Source of the DNA: Pseudomonadota bacterium
GTDB taxonomy: Bacteria > Pseudomonadota > Gammaproteobacteria > Burkholderiales > Burkholderiaceae_E
Length of the DNA stretch: 36,184 nt
Reading direction: 5' to 3'
Assembly: GCA_963204785.1 (NCBI GenBank)
Contig: CAUJHG010000045.1
Location: 1-36,184 of the forward strand
The translations under genes and the position numbers were made by a program. Shown here piece by piece: positions 15,963-25,638 of this stretch; positions within the stretch are counted from its first letter, which is position 1, and each line of letters starts with the position of its first letter. Below the pieces are notes generated by a model. The model was not told the origin of the DNA. It made no database searches and worked only from the letters and a program-made list of their open reading frames with translations.

Positions 15963-16014
15963 AGTATCCCGCAAAATTTCGCTACTTGCAAATATAACGA
16001 TTCAGCGATAAAGT
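15963..16014. promoter_or_regulatory. Back-to-back promoters sharing a palindromic -35 box
   Basis: TTGCAA (15986-15991) is its own reverse complement. On the plus strand it is followed after exactly 17 bp by TAAAGT (16009-16014), facing the RND operon. On the minus strand it is followed after exactly 17 bp by GATACT (15968-15963), facing arsR. The box sits in an imperfect 12-bp palindrome, TACTTGCAAATA, a natural ArsR operator candidate whose occupancy would block both promoters. This stretch is the most AT-rich part of the neighbourhood. Confidence 0.6.
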
Positions 16015-16074
16015 GATATCCGATGAATGCCGCGCGCTGCGGCGCCCGGCTCGATGTCAGGAGGGTGCTCGAAG

Positions 16075-17199
16075 ATGAAGCCCATGCTTGCCCAGGAACG
16101 CCGTCCCCTGCTGCGGATTGCGCTGCTCGTCGGCACAGCCGCGCTCACGGGGCTGACAGCAGTCGCGACCCACGCGCAGCAGCGCGACGCGCTCCCCACC
16201 GCGCAGGCGCGCAGCCTCGAGGCAGGCGCCAGCTACCTGGCCGATGGGCAGGTCGAGGCGGTGCGCCAGACCACGATCGCCTCGCAGGTGAGCGGGCAGG
16301 TGGTCGTGCTCACGGTCAAGGCGGGCGACGCCGTGAAGGCCGGGCAGCTGCTGCTGCGCATCGATGCCCGTGCTGCCGAACAGAACCAGGCCGCCAGCGC
16401 GGCACAGCTTGCTGCCGCGCGCGCGCAGCTGACGGTCGCCGACCGTGAGCTCGATCGCACCCGCCAGCTCGTCGCGCAGAAGTTCCTCAGCCCCAGCACG
16501 CTCGACCGCGCGGAAGCCACGCAGCGGGCTGCAGCTGAATCGGTCAAGGCGCTGCAGGCGCAGACCGCAGGCGCGGCGACGCAGACCGGGTGGCACACGA
16601 TCGTCGCCCCCTTCGACGCGATCATCAGCAGCGTCTCCACCGAGCTCGGTGACACCGCGCTGCCGGGCAAGCCGCTGATGCAGCTGCACGACCCCTCCGC
16701 GCTGCGCATCGCGGTGAACCTGCCTGCGGGCGTCGTCGCACGGCTCGACACGGCGAGCGGCGCCGTGGTGGACGTGCCCGATGCCGCAGGGGCGGCGCGT
16801 CGACCGCAGGTGGCCCGGATGACGCTGGTCGCCGCGGTCGATCCGGTCAGCCACACCCAGCTGGTCCGGCTGGATCTTCCGCGCGGAGCCTCCGGGCTCA
16901 CTCCCGGGCTGTTCGCCCGCGTGCGCATGCCGCTGGTCGCGGCGCGCGATGCGGCGGCCGTCGCTGCCGGGCGGGTGCTGGTTCCCGTGGCGGCGGTGGT
17001 GAGCCGCGGCGATCTGCGCGGCGTCTACGTCGCCGACGGACAGGGCAGCTACCTGCTGCGCCAGGTGCGGCTCGGGCGCAGCCACGGCGACGAGATCGAG
17101 ATCCTCTCCGGTCTTGCCGAAGGCGAGCGGGTCGCGCTCGATCCGGTTGCCGCCGCACGCGTGGCGGGGCTGGTCGCGGGTGCGGGGGGCGCGAAGTGA
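16075..17199 (+). CDS. RND efflux periplasmic adaptor (membrane fusion protein)
   Basis: A 374-residue adaptor linking an RND pump to an outer-membrane channel. The ATG at 16075 follows AGGAGGG with a 9-bp spacer. A Sec signal peptide ends near VATHAQQ. Next come the biotinyl-lipoyl half-motif QVSGQVVVLTVKAGDAVKAGQLLLRID, an alpha-hairpin (about 100-165, Ala/Gln-rich coiled coil), the second lipoyl half (IVAPFDAIISSV), a beta-barrel with LTPGLFARVRMPL, and the membrane-proximal VLVPVAAVV region. There is no lipobox Cys. The stop overlaps the permease start as GTGA. No TolC-type gene is in the operon, so a shared outer-membrane channel is probably used. Confidence 0.93.
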   Translation: MKPMLAQERRPLLRIALLVGTAALTGLTAVATHAQQRDALPTAQARSLEAGASYLADGQVEAVRQTTIASQVSGQVVVLTVKAGDAVKAGQLLLRIDARAAEQNQAASAAQLAAARAQLTVADRELDRTRQLVAQKFLSPSTLDRAEATQRAAAESVKALQAQTAGAATQTGWHTIVAPFDAIISSVSTELGDTALPGKPLMQLHDPSALRIAVNLPAGVVARLDTASGAVVDVPDAAGAARRPQVARMTLVAAVDPVSHTQLVRLDLPRGASGLTPGLFARVRMPLVAARDAAAVAAGRVLVPVAAVVSRGDLRGVYVADGQGSYLLRQVRLGRSHGDEIEILSGLAEGERVALDPVAAARVAGLVAGAGGAK

Positions 17200-20100
17200 G
17201 CGGGCCGGACCACACGCACGGATCGCAGGCTCCGAAGGCCGCCGACCTCGGCTCGCAGGCGCCGCTGGGCGTGTCCGGGCGCATCGCGCGCTACTTCCAG
17301 GACTCGCGGCTCACCCCGCTGCTGGCCCTGGTGGCGCTGCTGCTGGGCATGTTCGCGATCTTCGTGACGCCGCGCGAGGAGGAGCCGCAGATCGACGTGA
17401 CGATGGCCAACGTGCTGATCCAGTTCCCCGGCGCGTCGATCGACGACGTCGAGTCGATGGTCGCGCTGCCCGCCGAGCAGGTGCTCTCGCAGATCGCCGG
17501 CGTCGAGCACACCTACTCGGTGGCGCGTCCGGGAATCGCGGTGCTGACGGTGCAGTTCGAGGTCGGCGTGCCGCGTTCCGAGGCGGTGATCCGGCTGCAC
17601 GATGTGCTGCAGGCCAACCAGGACTGGCTGCCGCCTGGCCTGGGCGTGATGCCTCCGGTGGTCAAGCCCAAGGGAATCGATGACGTCCCGATCGTCACGC
17701 TGTCGCTGCATTCCTCCGATGATCGCCAGGGCGCGGCCGATCTCGAGCGGGTCGCGCACGCGATGGAGGCCGAGCTCGAGCGGGTGGCGGGCGTGCGCGA
17801 AGTGGCGACGCTCGGCGGGCCGGGACGCGCGGTGCGCGTCGAGCCCGACATCCAGAAGCTCAACGCCTGGTCGGTGACGCTTGCCGAGCTGCACGGAACG
17901 CTGGCCGCAGCCAACGTGGGGCAGCCGCTGGGCGAGTCGATCGCCGGCAACGCCTCGCTGGCCGTCGAGACCGGCGACTTCCTCGCCAGCGCCCACGAGG
18001 TCGCCGAACTGCTGGTCGCGGTGCGCGACGGCAAGCCGGTCTACGTTCGCGACCTGGCCCAGGTCGAGGACGGCCCGCCCTCGCCGCAGCGCTATGTCTG
18101 GCACGCGGACGTGAGCCGCGACGAGGACGGCAGCGTGCGTCTGGACAAGCGCCCGTCGGTGACGATGTCGATCACCAAGAAGCCCGGCGAGAACGCGGTC
18201 GCGGTCGCCGAGCGGGTCGGCGAGCGGCTGGCGGTGCTGCGCAACACGCTGGTCCCGGCCGAGGTCACCGTGGACGTCACCCGCGACTACGGCGCCACCG
18301 CCGGCGAGAAGGCGGCGACGCTGATCAAGAAGCTGCTGTTCGCCACTGCCTCGGTGGTCGCGCTGGTGTTCGTCGCGCTGGGCCGGCGCGAGGCGGCGAT
18401 CGTCGGGATCGCGGTGATCCTGACCCTGACCGCGACCCTGTTCGCGTCCTGGGCCTGGGGCTTCACGCTGAACCGCGTCTCGCTGTTCGCGCTGATCTTC
18501 TCGATCGGGATCCTGGTCGACGACGCGATCGTCGTGGTGGAGAACATCCACCGGCACCGGGCGCTCGAGCCCGATGCGCGCATGTTCGACATCATCCCGC
18601 GCGCGGTCGACGAGGTCGGCGGCCCGACGATCCTGGCCACGCTCACCGTGATCGCGGCGCTGCTGCCGATGGCCTTCGTCACCGGGCTGATGGGCCCCTA
18701 CATGGCGCCGATCCCGATCAACGCGAGCCTGGGAATGGTGCTCTCGCTGGCGATCGCCTTCGTGCTCACGCCCTGGATGTCGGCGCGCTGGCTCGGCCGG
18801 CACACGGACGGGCAGGCGCATGGCGGGCTCGGTGCGAAGCTGATGCCGCTGGCCCAGCGCGTCTTCGGTCCGCTGCTCGACCCGGTACGCGGCGGGCGCA
18901 ACCGGCTGAAGCTGTGGGCGGGGGTGTTCGTGCTGATCGCCGCGTCGGTGGCGCTGCCCATGCTGCAACTGGTGGTGCTCAAGATGCTGCCCTTCGACAA
19001 CAAGTCGGAGTTCCAGGTGGTGGTCGACATGCCGGTGGGCACGCCGGTCGAGCGCACCAGCGCGGTGCTCGACGAGCTCGCCCGATCGCTGGCGCAGGCC
19101 CCGGAAGTCACCAGCGTCCAGGCCTACGCCGGAACCGCTGCGCCGATCAACTTCAACGGACTGGTGCGCCAGTACTACCTGCGCTCGGGCTCCGAGATGG
19201 GCGACCTGCAGGTCAACCTCGTTGACAAGGCCAATCGCAAGGCCAAGAGCCACGAGATCGCCCAGCGGGTGCGCCCGGCGCTCGCCGAGATCGGCGCCCG
19301 TCACGGCGCCGCGGTCAGGGTGGTCGAGGTGCCGCCGGGGCCGCCGGTGATGAGCCCGATCGTCGCGCAGGTCTACGGTCCGGATGCGGCCTCGCGCGAG
19401 GCGCTGGCCGACGAGGTGCGCAAGGTCTTCCAGGCCACCGAAGGCGTGGTCGACATCGATTCCACGCTGATCGCCCAGGCGCCCAAGTCGCGGCTGGTGA
19501 TCGACCGGCGCAAAGCCGCGCAGGCGGGCGTCAGCCAGCAGGACATCGTCGCGACGCTGTCGCTGTCGCTGGCCGGGCAGCCGGTGACCTACCTGCACGA
19601 CGGCAGCAAGTACCCGGTGCCGGCGCTGCTGCGCCTGTCCGACGCGGACATCGCCGACCTGGACGCAGTGCTGCGCCTGCCGCTGCGCGGCGCCGACGGG
19701 CGCACCGTGCAGATGCGCGAGTTCGTCAGGGTGCTGCCCGCCCAGCGCGACAAGCCGCGCTACCGCAAGGACCTGCTGCCGGTGGAGTACGTGATGGGCG
19801 ACGCTGCCGGCCGGGTCGATTCACCGCTGTACGCGATGTTCGGCATGCGCCAGGCGATCGGCGAGATCGCGGGCCCGGGCGGCGCCCCGATCGACGAGCA
19901 CTTCATCTCGACGCCGGACGACCAGTACCGCGGCGGCGCGCTGAAGTGGGACGGCGAGTGGCAGATCACCTACGAGACCTTCCGCGACATGGGCGCGGCC
20001 TACGCGGTGGGGCTGGTGCTGATCTACCTGCTGGTGGTGGCGCAGTTCGGCTCCTACCTGACGCCGCTGGTGATCATGGCGCCGATTCCGCTGACGATCA

Positions 20101-20471
20101 TCGGGATCCTGCCCGGGCACGCGCTGCTGGGCGCCCAGTTCACCGCCACCTCGATGATCGGGATGATCGCGCTCGCGGGGATCATCGTGCGCAACTCGAT
20201 CCTGCTGGTGGATTTCATCCACCTGCGCCTGGCCGAAGGGGTTCCCTTCGCCCGCGCCGTGGTCGAGTCCGCCGCGGTGCGCGCGCAGCCGATCGTGCTG
20301 ACCGCGCTGGCGGCAATGCTGGGGGCGGTGTTCATCCTGGACGACCCGATCTTCAACGGACTGGCGATCTCGCTGCTGTTCGGGATCGCGGTCTCGACCC
20401 TGCTCACGCTGGTCGTGATCCCCGTTCTCTTCTACGTCGCCTATCGGCGCAGTTTCGAAACCCCCAACTGA
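17196..20471 (+). CDS. RND efflux permease
   Basis: A 1091-residue inner-membrane proton/substrate antiporter. GTG 17196 overlaps the adaptor stop. TM1 is at about 41-57, followed by the first periplasmic domain (FPGASIDDVESMVALPAEQ), TM2-6, and a second periplasmic domain starting near LPFDNKSEFQVVVDMP. The last helices include GIIVRNSILLVDFIHLR and FNGLAISLLFGIAVSTLLTL. The proton-relay Asp pair in TM4 is present (Asp442-Asp443 in ILVDDAIVVVENIHRH), as in hydrophobe/amphiphile pumps. The N-terminus has a roughly 25-residue polar extension, so the protein is a little longer than AcrB-type pumps. The substrate cannot be deduced. Control by an ArsR protein and linkage to a DUF2892 protein suggest a sulfur, metalloid or thiol-reactive compound rather than a classical antibiotic; this is inference. 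Confidence 0.95.
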   Translation: MSGPDHTHGSQAPKAADLGSQAPLGVSGRIARYFQDSRLTPLLALVALLLGMFAIFVTPREEEPQIDVTMANVLIQFPGASIDDVESMVALPAEQVLSQIAGVEHTYSVARPGIAVLTVQFEVGVPRSEAVIRLHDVLQANQDWLPPGLGVMPPVVKPKGIDDVPIVTLSLHSSDDRQGAADLERVAHAMEAELERVAGVREVATLGGPGRAVRVEPDIQKLNAWSVTLAELHGTLAAANVGQPLGESIAGNASLAVETGDFLASAHEVAELLVAVRDGKPVYVRDLAQVEDGPPSPQRYVWHADVSRDEDGSVRLDKRPSVTMSITKKPGENAVAVAERVGERLAVLRNTLVPAEVTVDVTRDYGATAGEKAATLIKKLLFATASVVALVFVALGRREAAIVGIAVILTLTATLFASWAWGFTLNRVSLFALIFSIGILVDDAIVVVENIHRHRALEPDARMFDIIPRAVDEVGGPTILATLTVIAALLPMAFVTGLMGPYMAPIPINASLGMVLSLAIAFVLTPWMSARWLGRHTDGQAHGGLGAKLMPLAQRVFGPLLDPVRGGRNRLKLWAGVFVLIAASVALPMLQLVVLKMLPFDNKSEFQVVVDMPVGTPVERTSAVLDELARSLAQAPEVTSVQAYAGTAAPINFNGLVRQYYLRSGSEMGDLQVNLVDKANRKAKSHEIAQRVRPALAEIGARHGAAVRVVEVPPGPPVMSPIVAQVYGPDAASREALADEVRKVFQATEGVVDIDSTLIAQAPKSRLVIDRRKAAQAGVSQQDIVATLSLSLAGQPVTYLHDGSKYPVPALLRLSDADIADLDAVLRLPLRGADGRTVQMREFVRVLPAQRDKPRYRKDLLPVEYVMGDAAGRVDSPLYAMFGMRQAIGEIAGPGGAPIDEHFISTPDDQYRGGALKWDGEWQITYETFRDMGAAYAVGLVLIYLLVVAQFGSYLTPLVIMAPIPLTIIGILPGHALLGAQFTATSMIGMIALAGIIVRNSILLVDFIHLRLAEGVPFARAVVESAAVRAQPIVLTALAAMLGAVFILDDPIFNGLAISLLFGIAVSTLLTLVVIPVLFYVAYRRSFETPN

Positions 20472-20482
20472 GGAGCATTGCC

Positions 20483-20689
20483 ATGACCTCCTGGTCCTTC
20501 GTACGTGTGTTCGCCGGTTTCATGATCCTTCTCACGCTCGGCCTGGGCGTGCAGGGCAGTCCGCTGTTCGTCAGCCAGAACTGGCTCTGGTTCACCGCCT
20601 TCATCGGGGCGAACCTGCTGCAGAGCGGGTTCACGCGCTGGTGCCCGCTCGAGATCATCATGCGCAAGCTCGGCATGCGCGGGGCCTGA
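20483..20689 (+). CDS. DUF2892 (YgaP transmembrane-domain-like) protein
   Basis: A 68-residue membrane protein with two hydrophobic helices (VRVFAGFMILLTLGLGV and WLWFTAFIGANLLQSGFT) and the family's WCPLEIIMRKLG ending with its single Cys. It follows the permease by 11 bp and has GGAG upstream, so it is the third gene of the efflux operon. In E. coli the same membrane domain is the C-terminal part of the rhodanese YgaP, which is controlled by the ArsR regulator YgaV. That parallel is the main hint that this operon concerns sulfur species. Its function is not established. Confidence 0.88.
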   Translation: MTSWSFVRVFAGFMILLTLGLGVQGSPLFVSQNWLWFTAFIGANLLQSGFTRWCPLEIIMRKLGMRGA

Positions 20690-20725
20690 GCGCCTTGCGG
20701 CCCGCGCCTGCGGGCACGGGCCTGG

Positions 20726-20760
20726 CGCAACGCGCGCAGCCCGCTGCGAGACGGGTTGCG
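20726..20760. terminator. Compound hairpin between convergent genes
   Basis: CGCAAC (20726-20731) pairs with GTTGCG (20755-20760), enclosing a second hairpin CGCAG/CTGCG (20735-20739 with 20744-20748). It lies between the end of the efflux operon and the end of the quinone-oxidoreductase-like gene. No T-tract is present. Confidence 0.35.
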
Positions 20761-20774
20761 GCGGCCCCGTGTCC

Positions 20775-21746
20775 TTAGGGCACCAGCACGATCTTCCCGG
20801 TCGTCTGGCGCGCGGCAAGGTCCTTCATTGCCTGCGGGGCCTGCCCGAGCGGGTAGCGCCGGGTCAGGATCGGCCTGATCTGGCCGCGCTCGAGCATCTG
20901 GAAGAGATCGGCATACACGCTGCGCGCGAGCTCGGGCTCGCGCGGCGTCAGTCCGCCCCAGAAGACACCGATCGCGCTGGCCCCGTTGAGCAGCAGGCGG
21001 TTGGCCGGGATCTTCGGGATCGTCCCGCCGGCGAAGCCCACCACGATGAAGCGTCCGCGCCAGCCGAGCAGGCGCACGCCCTGTTCGGCCTCCTCGCCGC
21101 CGACCATGTCGATCACGATGTCCACGCCCTTCGGGGCGATCGCCTTGACCAGGTCGGGCCAGTCCTTGCGCCGGTAGTCGACCAGCGAGTCGGCGCCGTA
21201 CTCGGCGCAGATCTTCAGCTTGTCCTCGCCGCCCGCAGCGGCGATCACGCGGCCGGCGCCCCAGGCCTTCGCGAGCTGGATCGCGGCCAGGCCGACTCCG
21301 CCTGCGGCAGCCAGGATCAGCACGGTCTCGCCGGGCTTCATGCGGCCGGCGTCCTGCAGGCACAGGTGCGCGGTGGGATAGACGATCGGCATCGTCGCGG
21401 CGACCGCCAGGTCGACTCCCGCGGGCAGCGGAGCTACCTTGGCCTCGTCGACCAGCGCGTACTCCGCATAGCCCCCGGTGCTGACGCTGGCGGCAACCGC
21501 GTCCCCCACCTTCATCGTGCAGCCTTCGCCGACTGCATCGACCACGCCGGCGATCTCCACGCCCGGCGTGAAGGGGAAGGGCGGCTTGACCTGGTACTTG
21601 CCCTCGATCATCAGGGTGTCCAGGAAGTTGAGCGCGGCCGCGCCCACCTTGACGCGGGCCTGGCCCGGCCCCGGCTCCGGAAGCGGCACTTCCTCGAAGG
21701 ACATCTGATCCGGCTTGCACCACTCGCGCACGACCCAGGCTTTCAT
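20775..21746 (-). CDS. NADPH:quinone oxidoreductase-like MDR protein
   Basis: A 323-residue zinc-independent medium-chain dehydrogenase/reductase. I prefer ATG 21746, which has GGAG 8 bp upstream. The GTG two codons earlier is too close to that site. An N-terminal GroES-like domain (VKVGAAALNFLDTLMIEGKY, FTPGVEIAGVV) precedes a Rossmann domain with AAAGGVGLAAIQLAKAWGA (the NADPH-binding motif) and DYRRKDW. The structural-zinc Cys cluster of alcohol dehydrogenases is absent. Members reduce quinones, enones or act on acyl-CoA thioesters. It diverges from the fatty-acid degradation run, which makes an enoyl or lipid-peroxidation substrate plausible but unproven. Confidence 0.88.
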   Translation of the reverse strand: MKAWVVREWCKPDQMSFEEVPLPEPGPGQARVKVGAAALNFLDTLMIEGKYQVKPPFPFTPGVEIAGVVDAVGEGCTMKVGDAVAASVSTGGYAEYALVDEAKVAPLPAGVDLAVAATMPIVYPTAHLCLQDAGRMKPGETVLILAAAGGVGLAAIQLAKAWGAGRVIAAAGGEDKLKICAEYGADSLVDYRRKDWPDLVKAIAPKGVDIVIDMVGGEEAEQGVRLLGWRGRFIVVGFAGGTIPKIPANRLLLNGASAIGVFWGGLTPREPELARSVYADLFQMLERGQIRPILTRRYPLGQAPQAMKDLAARQTTGKIVLVP

Positions 21747-22060
21747 CTTCACGACTCCACGGACGGGGATTGACTGACGAGAAACCGGCGGGCTGGCAGC
21801 CGCCGGCAGACCATTGCCGGAGGATTATCCATGAGTCGGCTGCAGCGCCCGCGACTGCGGTTCCTGTCCCTGGAATCCGGTCCGCAGACTGCTCCCGGGG
21901 CGCCGCTTGCGGACCGGGAGGCCCGGTGGGAGGGGTTAGAATCGCCCGGACGTCGGCGGGCCTGCGCCCGGCTCCGGCGTTGCCTGGAAAAGAACGGGCG
22001 TCGCCCGGCGCGATCGCCCGGGCGTTGCTCCCACAGATCCTCTCTGCACAGGAATCCAAG
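21747..22060. other. 314-bp divergent intergenic region
   Basis: It separates the quinone-oxidoreductase-like gene from the beta-oxidation run. The only promoter-like element I can point to is TAGAAT (21937-21942) within GGGGTTAGAATCGC, plus strand, about 120 bp before the FadJ start. No good -35 is seen. Apparent ORFs here are composition artefacts. No convincing FadR- or PsrA-type palindrome was recognised by eye. Confidence 0.4.
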
Positions 22061-24166
22061 GTGACCCAAGCACACTACGAAGCTCGAGGCGACGTCGCCG
22101 TCATCGCGATGGACAATCCGCCCGTCAACGGACTCGGCCACGGCCTGCGCCGGGGAATCGTCGAGGGCCTGCGCCGTGCGCTGGCCGACGACGCGATCAA
22201 GGCGATCGTCCTGACCGGCAGGGGCAAGGCCTTTTCGGGCGGCGCCGACATCCGCGAATTCAACACGCCGGCCCTGACCGCGCACCCGGGGCTCGACGCG
22301 GTCTTCGGCCTCATCGAGAACTCCACCAAGCCGGTGGTTGCCGCGATCCACTCGGTGGCGATGGGCGGCGGGCTCGAGCTGGCGCTCGGCTGCCACTTCC
22401 GCGTGTGCGCCCCCGGTGCGCAGATCGCGCTGCCCGAGGTCAAGCTGGGCCTGCTGCCGGGCGGCGGCGGCACGCAGCGCCTGCCGCGCGTGCTGCCCTT
22501 CGAGCTCGCGCTGAACATGATCGTGCAGGGCTTCACCGTGCCCTCGGACAAGCTGAAGGACTACAAGATCTTCGACGCCTTCATCGAGGGCGACCTGCTG
22601 GCCGGCGCGGTCGACTTCGCGCGCAAGGTGGTGGCCGAGAAGCGCGGCCTGCCGCTGGTGCGCAACCTGAAGGTCGACTACCCGAACGCCGAGGGCTACC
22701 TGGCGGTGGCCCGCGCCGCGGTCAAGGCCGCGTCGCCGCGGCTGCCCGCGCCGCTGAACTGCCTGGAGGCGGTCGCCGCCTCCACCGAACTGCCCTTCGA
22801 CCAGGGCCTCGAGCGCGAGTGGCAGCTCTTCATGGAACTGCTCGAGTCGCCCGAGTCGCGGGCGCTGCGCCACATCTTCTTCGGCGAGCGGGCCGCGGCC
22901 AAGATCCCCGATGTCCCGGCCGACACCCCGACCCGCGAGATCAGGAGCGCCGCAGTGATCGGCGCCGGCACCATGGGCGGCGGAATCGCGATGAACTTCG
23001 CCAACGCCGGCATTCCGGTCACGGTGCTCGAGATGAAGCAGGAGGCGCTGGACAAGGGTCTGGGCATCATCCGCCGCAACTACGAGAACTCGGCCAAGCG
23101 CGGCCGGATCAAGCCGGCGGACGTCGACAAGCGCATGGGGCTGATCACGCCCACGCTGTCCTACGACGCGATCAAGGATGCCGACATCGTCATCGAGGCG
23201 GTGTTCGAGGACATGGCGGTCAAGGAAAGCGTGTTCCGCAAGCTCGACGAGGTGATGAAGCCGGGCGCCATCCTGGCCTCGAACACCTCGACGCTGGACG
23301 TCGACCGGATCGCCGAGTTCACGAAGCGTCCCCAGGACGTGATCGGCACGCACTTCTTCAGCCCGGCCAACGTGATGCGGCTGCTGGAGATCGTCCGCGG
23401 CGCCAAGACCGGCAAGGACGTGCTGGCCACGACCATGAAGCTGGCCGGGAAGATCCGCAAGCTCGGAGTGGTCGCCGGCGTGTGCGACGGCTTCATCGGC
23501 AACCGGATGATCAACCAGTACAGCCGCCAGGCGGGCTACATGATCGAGGAGGGCGCCTCGCCGCAGCAGGTGGACCGCGCGATCGAGAAATGGGGCTTCG
23601 CGATGGGCCCCTTCCGGATGGCCGACCTGGCCGGCAACGACGTCGGCTGGTACATCCGCAAGCGCCACTACGCCGAGCATCCCGACGCGAAGTTCCCGCG
23701 TTTTGCTGACAAGATCTGCGAACTCGGTCGCTTCGGCCAGAAGACCGGCGCCGGCTACTACAAGTACGAGGCCGGCAAGCGCGACGCGATCCCGGATCCC
23801 CTGGTCGATGAACTGCTGGCCAGGCACCGGGCCGAGCTGGGCATCACCCCGCGCAAGCTCTCCGACGACGAGATCGTCCATCGGCTGCTGTTCGCGCTGG
23901 TCAACGAGGGCGCGAAGATCCTCGAGGAAGGCATCGCGCTGCGCGCTTCCGACATCGACATGATCTACCTGACCGGCTACGGCTTCCCGATGCATCGCGG
24001 CGGCCCGATGCTCTACGCCGACATGTACGGCCTGTACAACGTGGCCAACCGCCTGGCCGACTTCGCGGCGCAGGCGGCCAGGACGCCCAACGGCGACGCC
24101 GACTGCTGGACGCCCGCGCCGCTGCTGGCACGGCTGGCCGCCGAGGGCGGAACCTTCAACGCCTGA
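22061..24166 (+). CDS. fadJ: Bifunctional enoyl-CoA hydratase/3-hydroxyacyl-CoA dehydrogenase
   Basis: A 701-residue FadJ/FadB-type enzyme catalysing hydration and NAD-dependent oxidation in beta-oxidation. GTG 22061 has AGGA 7 bp upstream; the frame before it is noncoding in character. The crotonase domain (1 to about 190) has oxyanion loop [13 protein letters not shown] and both catalytic Glu residues (GGGLELALG, and [20 protein letters not shown]). The dehydrogenase begins at about 300 with [21 protein letters not shown], contains SNTSTLDV and the catalytic His in [17 protein letters not shown], and has two C-terminal domains. The isomerase/epimerase function cannot be judged. It opens a seven-gene lipid-catabolism run. 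Confidence 0.93.
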   Translation: MTQAHYEARGDVAVIAMDNPPVNGLGHGLRRGIVEGLRRALADDAIKAIVLTGRGKAFSGGADIREFNTPALTAHPGLDAVFGLIENSTKPVVAAIHSVAMGGGLELALGCHFRVCAPGAQIALPEVKLGLLPGGGGTQRLPRVLPFELALNMIVQGFTVPSDKLKDYKIFDAFIEGDLLAGAVDFARKVVAEKRGLPLVRNLKVDYPNAEGYLAVARAAVKAASPRLPAPLNCLEAVAASTELPFDQGLEREWQLFMELLESPESRALRHIFFGERAAAKIPDVPADTPTREIRSAAVIGAGTMGGGIAMNFANAGIPVTVLEMKQEALDKGLGIIRRNYENSAKRGRIKPADVDKRMGLITPTLSYDAIKDADIVIEAVFEDMAVKESVFRKLDEVMKPGAILASNTSTLDVDRIAEFTKRPQDVIGTHFFSPANVMRLLEIVRGAKTGKDVLATTMKLAGKIRKLGVVAGVCDGFIGNRMINQYSRQAGYMIEEGASPQQVDRAIEKWGFAMGPFRMADLAGNDVGWYIRKRHYAEHPDAKFPRFADKICELGRFGQKTGAGYYKYEAGKRDAIPDPLVDELLARHRAELGITPRKLSDDEIVHRLLFALVNEGAKILEEGIALRASDIDMIYLTGYGFPMHRGGPMLYADMYGLYNVANRLADFAAQAARTPNGDADCWTPAPLLARLAAEGGTFNA

Positions 24167-24180
24167 GCGGCGACCGAACC

Positions 24181-24226
24181 GCGTCCCGGCCCTGCGCCGG
24201 GACGCTGCGCTCCGGCCGCGGGCCGG
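24181..24226 (+). terminator. Two intergenic hairpins between fadJ and thiolase
   Basis: GCGTCCCGGC (24181-24190) pairs perfectly with GCCGGGACGC (24196-24205) around a 5-nt loop. A second stem, CCGGCC/GGCCGG (24212-24217 with 24221-24226), follows at once. With no T-tract, and the next gene in the same orientation, they may stabilise or attenuate the mRNA rather than end it. Confidence 0.4.
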
Positions 24227-24278
24227 GGCACCTGATCCCGGTCCGAGGGCCTGGATCGAACAGGAAAAGGATTGCGAA

Positions 24279-25457
24279 ATGCGTGAAGCAGTGATCGTCT
24301 CCACCGCCCGCACCGGCCTGGCGAAGTCCTGGAAGGGTGCGCTGAACATGACCCACGGCGCGACCATGGGCGGCGTCGTGGTCAGGGCCGCCATCGAGCG
24401 CGCCGGGATCGACGCCGCCGAGGTCGAGGACGTCGTGATGGGCTGCGCAACGCCCGAAGGCGCCACCGGACAGAACATCGCGCGCCAGATCGCGCTGATG
24501 GCCGGCTGCCCGGTCACCGTCTCGGGGATGACCATCAACCGGTTCTGCTCGTCCGGGCTGCAGACCATCGCCACGGCGGCGCAGCGCGTGATCGCCGGCG
24601 AGGGCGACATCTTCGTCGCCGGCGGAGTCGAGTCGATCTCGTGCGTGCAGAACGAGGCCAACCGGCACATGATCGCCGATCCCAACCTGCTGGCCAGGAA
24701 GCCGGAGATCTACTGGTCGATGCTGCAGACCGCCGAGACCGTGGCCAAGCGCTATGGGATCGGGCGCGAGGCGATGGACCAGTACGGCGCGCGCAGCCAG
24801 CAGCGCGCCTGCGCGGCGGCCGCCGAAGGCAGGTTCAAGGACGAGATCGTCCCGATCACGACCCGGATGGCCGCGCCCGACAAGGCCACCGGGATGATCG
24901 TCACCAAGGAGGTGACGCTCACCGACGACGAGGGCCGCCGCGAAGGCACCACCTACGAGGGCATCAGCGGCATCCGCCCGGCGCTGCCCGGCGGAGTGAT
25001 CGCCGCGGGCAATGCCAGCCAGTTCTCCGACGGCGCCGGCGCGGTCGTGGTGATGGACTCGAAGCTTGCCGAGAAGCGCGGGCTGAAGCCCCTGGGCTAT
25101 TTCCGCGGCTTCGCGGTCGCCGGCTGCGAGCCCGACGAGATGGGCATCGGCCCGGTGTTCGCGGTGCCCAAGCTGCTTGCGCGTGCAGGGCTGAAGGTGC
25201 AGGACATCGACATCTGGGAACTGAACGAGGCCTTCGCCGTGCAGGTGCTGTACTGCCGCGACCGGCTCGGCATTCCCGATGACCGGCTCAACGTCAACGG
25301 CGGCGCGATCGCGGTTGGCCACCCCTACGGCGTCAGCGGCCAGCGTCTGACCGGCCATGCGCTGATCGAGGGCAAGCGCCGCGGCGGCAAGTGGGCGGTG
25401 GTCACGATGTGCATCGGCGGCGGAATGGGCGCAGCCGGCCTGTTCGAGATCGTCTGA
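24279..25457 (+). CDS. Acetyl-CoA C-acyltransferase (thiolase)
   Basis: A 392-residue degradative-type thiolase that splits 3-ketoacyl-CoA into acetyl-CoA and a shortened acyl-CoA. The acylated Cys lies in [10 protein letters not shown]. The NEAFAVQ and [16 protein letters not shown] motifs supply the catalytic His, and the second Cys is in [13 protein letters not shown]. The Tyr in GHPYG, in place of the commoner Leu or Phe, is a small variation. It follows the FadJ-type gene in the same direction by 112 bp, as expected of a beta-oxidation pair. The start ATG has AAGG about 9 bp upstream. Confidence 0.95.
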   Translation: MREAVIVSTARTGLAKSWKGALNMTHGATMGGVVVRAAIERAGIDAAEVEDVVMGCATPEGATGQNIARQIALMAGCPVTVSGMTINRFCSSGLQTIATAAQRVIAGEGDIFVAGGVESISCVQNEANRHMIADPNLLARKPEIYWSMLQTAETVAKRYGIGREAMDQYGARSQQRACAAAAEGRFKDEIVPITTRMAAPDKATGMIVTKEVTLTDDEGRREGTTYEGISGIRPALPGGVIAAGNASQFSDGAGAVVVMDSKLAEKRGLKPLGYFRGFAVAGCEPDEMGIGPVFAVPKLLARAGLKVQDIDIWELNEAFAVQVLYCRDRLGIPDDRLNVNGGAIAVGHPYGVSGQRLTGHALIEGKRRGGKWAVVTMCIGGGMGAAGLFEIV

Positions 25458-25511
25458 GCAGGGCAAGGCTGTCCGGCGGGCGCCCGAAGGGCATCCGCCA
25501 GGCAGTCCGGC

Positions 25512-25533
25512 GCCGGGCGCCCAGGCGCCCGGC
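25512..25533 (+). terminator. Intergenic hairpin after the thiolase gene
   Basis: GCCGGGCGC (25512-25520) pairs with GCGCCCGGC (25525-25533) around CCAG. No T-tract follows. It lies in the 181-bp gap before the acyl-CoA dehydrogenase gene, which shows nothing else recognisable. Confidence 0.4.
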
Positions 25534-25638
25534 CTCGTCTGGCAAGCACCTGCCGTTGGCGGCGTCCTGCACCGAAGCGCGGCGATCACGAGCCGATCCA
25601 GCGCCCGAGTCGCCGCAGATCCCTTCCCGGAGCCCCCG

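Noticed and set aside
17049..19598. An 849-codon open frame on the minus strand opposite the RND permease
   Set aside because: It is antisense to a clearly conserved pump gene, rich in Arg/His/Gln/Asp as expected from reading GC-rich codons backwards, and has no recognisable motifs. The same holds for long antisense frames at 2100-3893, 4158-6191, 25402-27561 and 28827-31772.
21770..22060. An N-terminal extension of the FadJ-type protein
   Set aside because: The frame is open upstream of GTG 22061 but encodes Pro/Ala/Arg-rich sequence with no family match. The GTG has a suitable AGGA and gives the normal family start.
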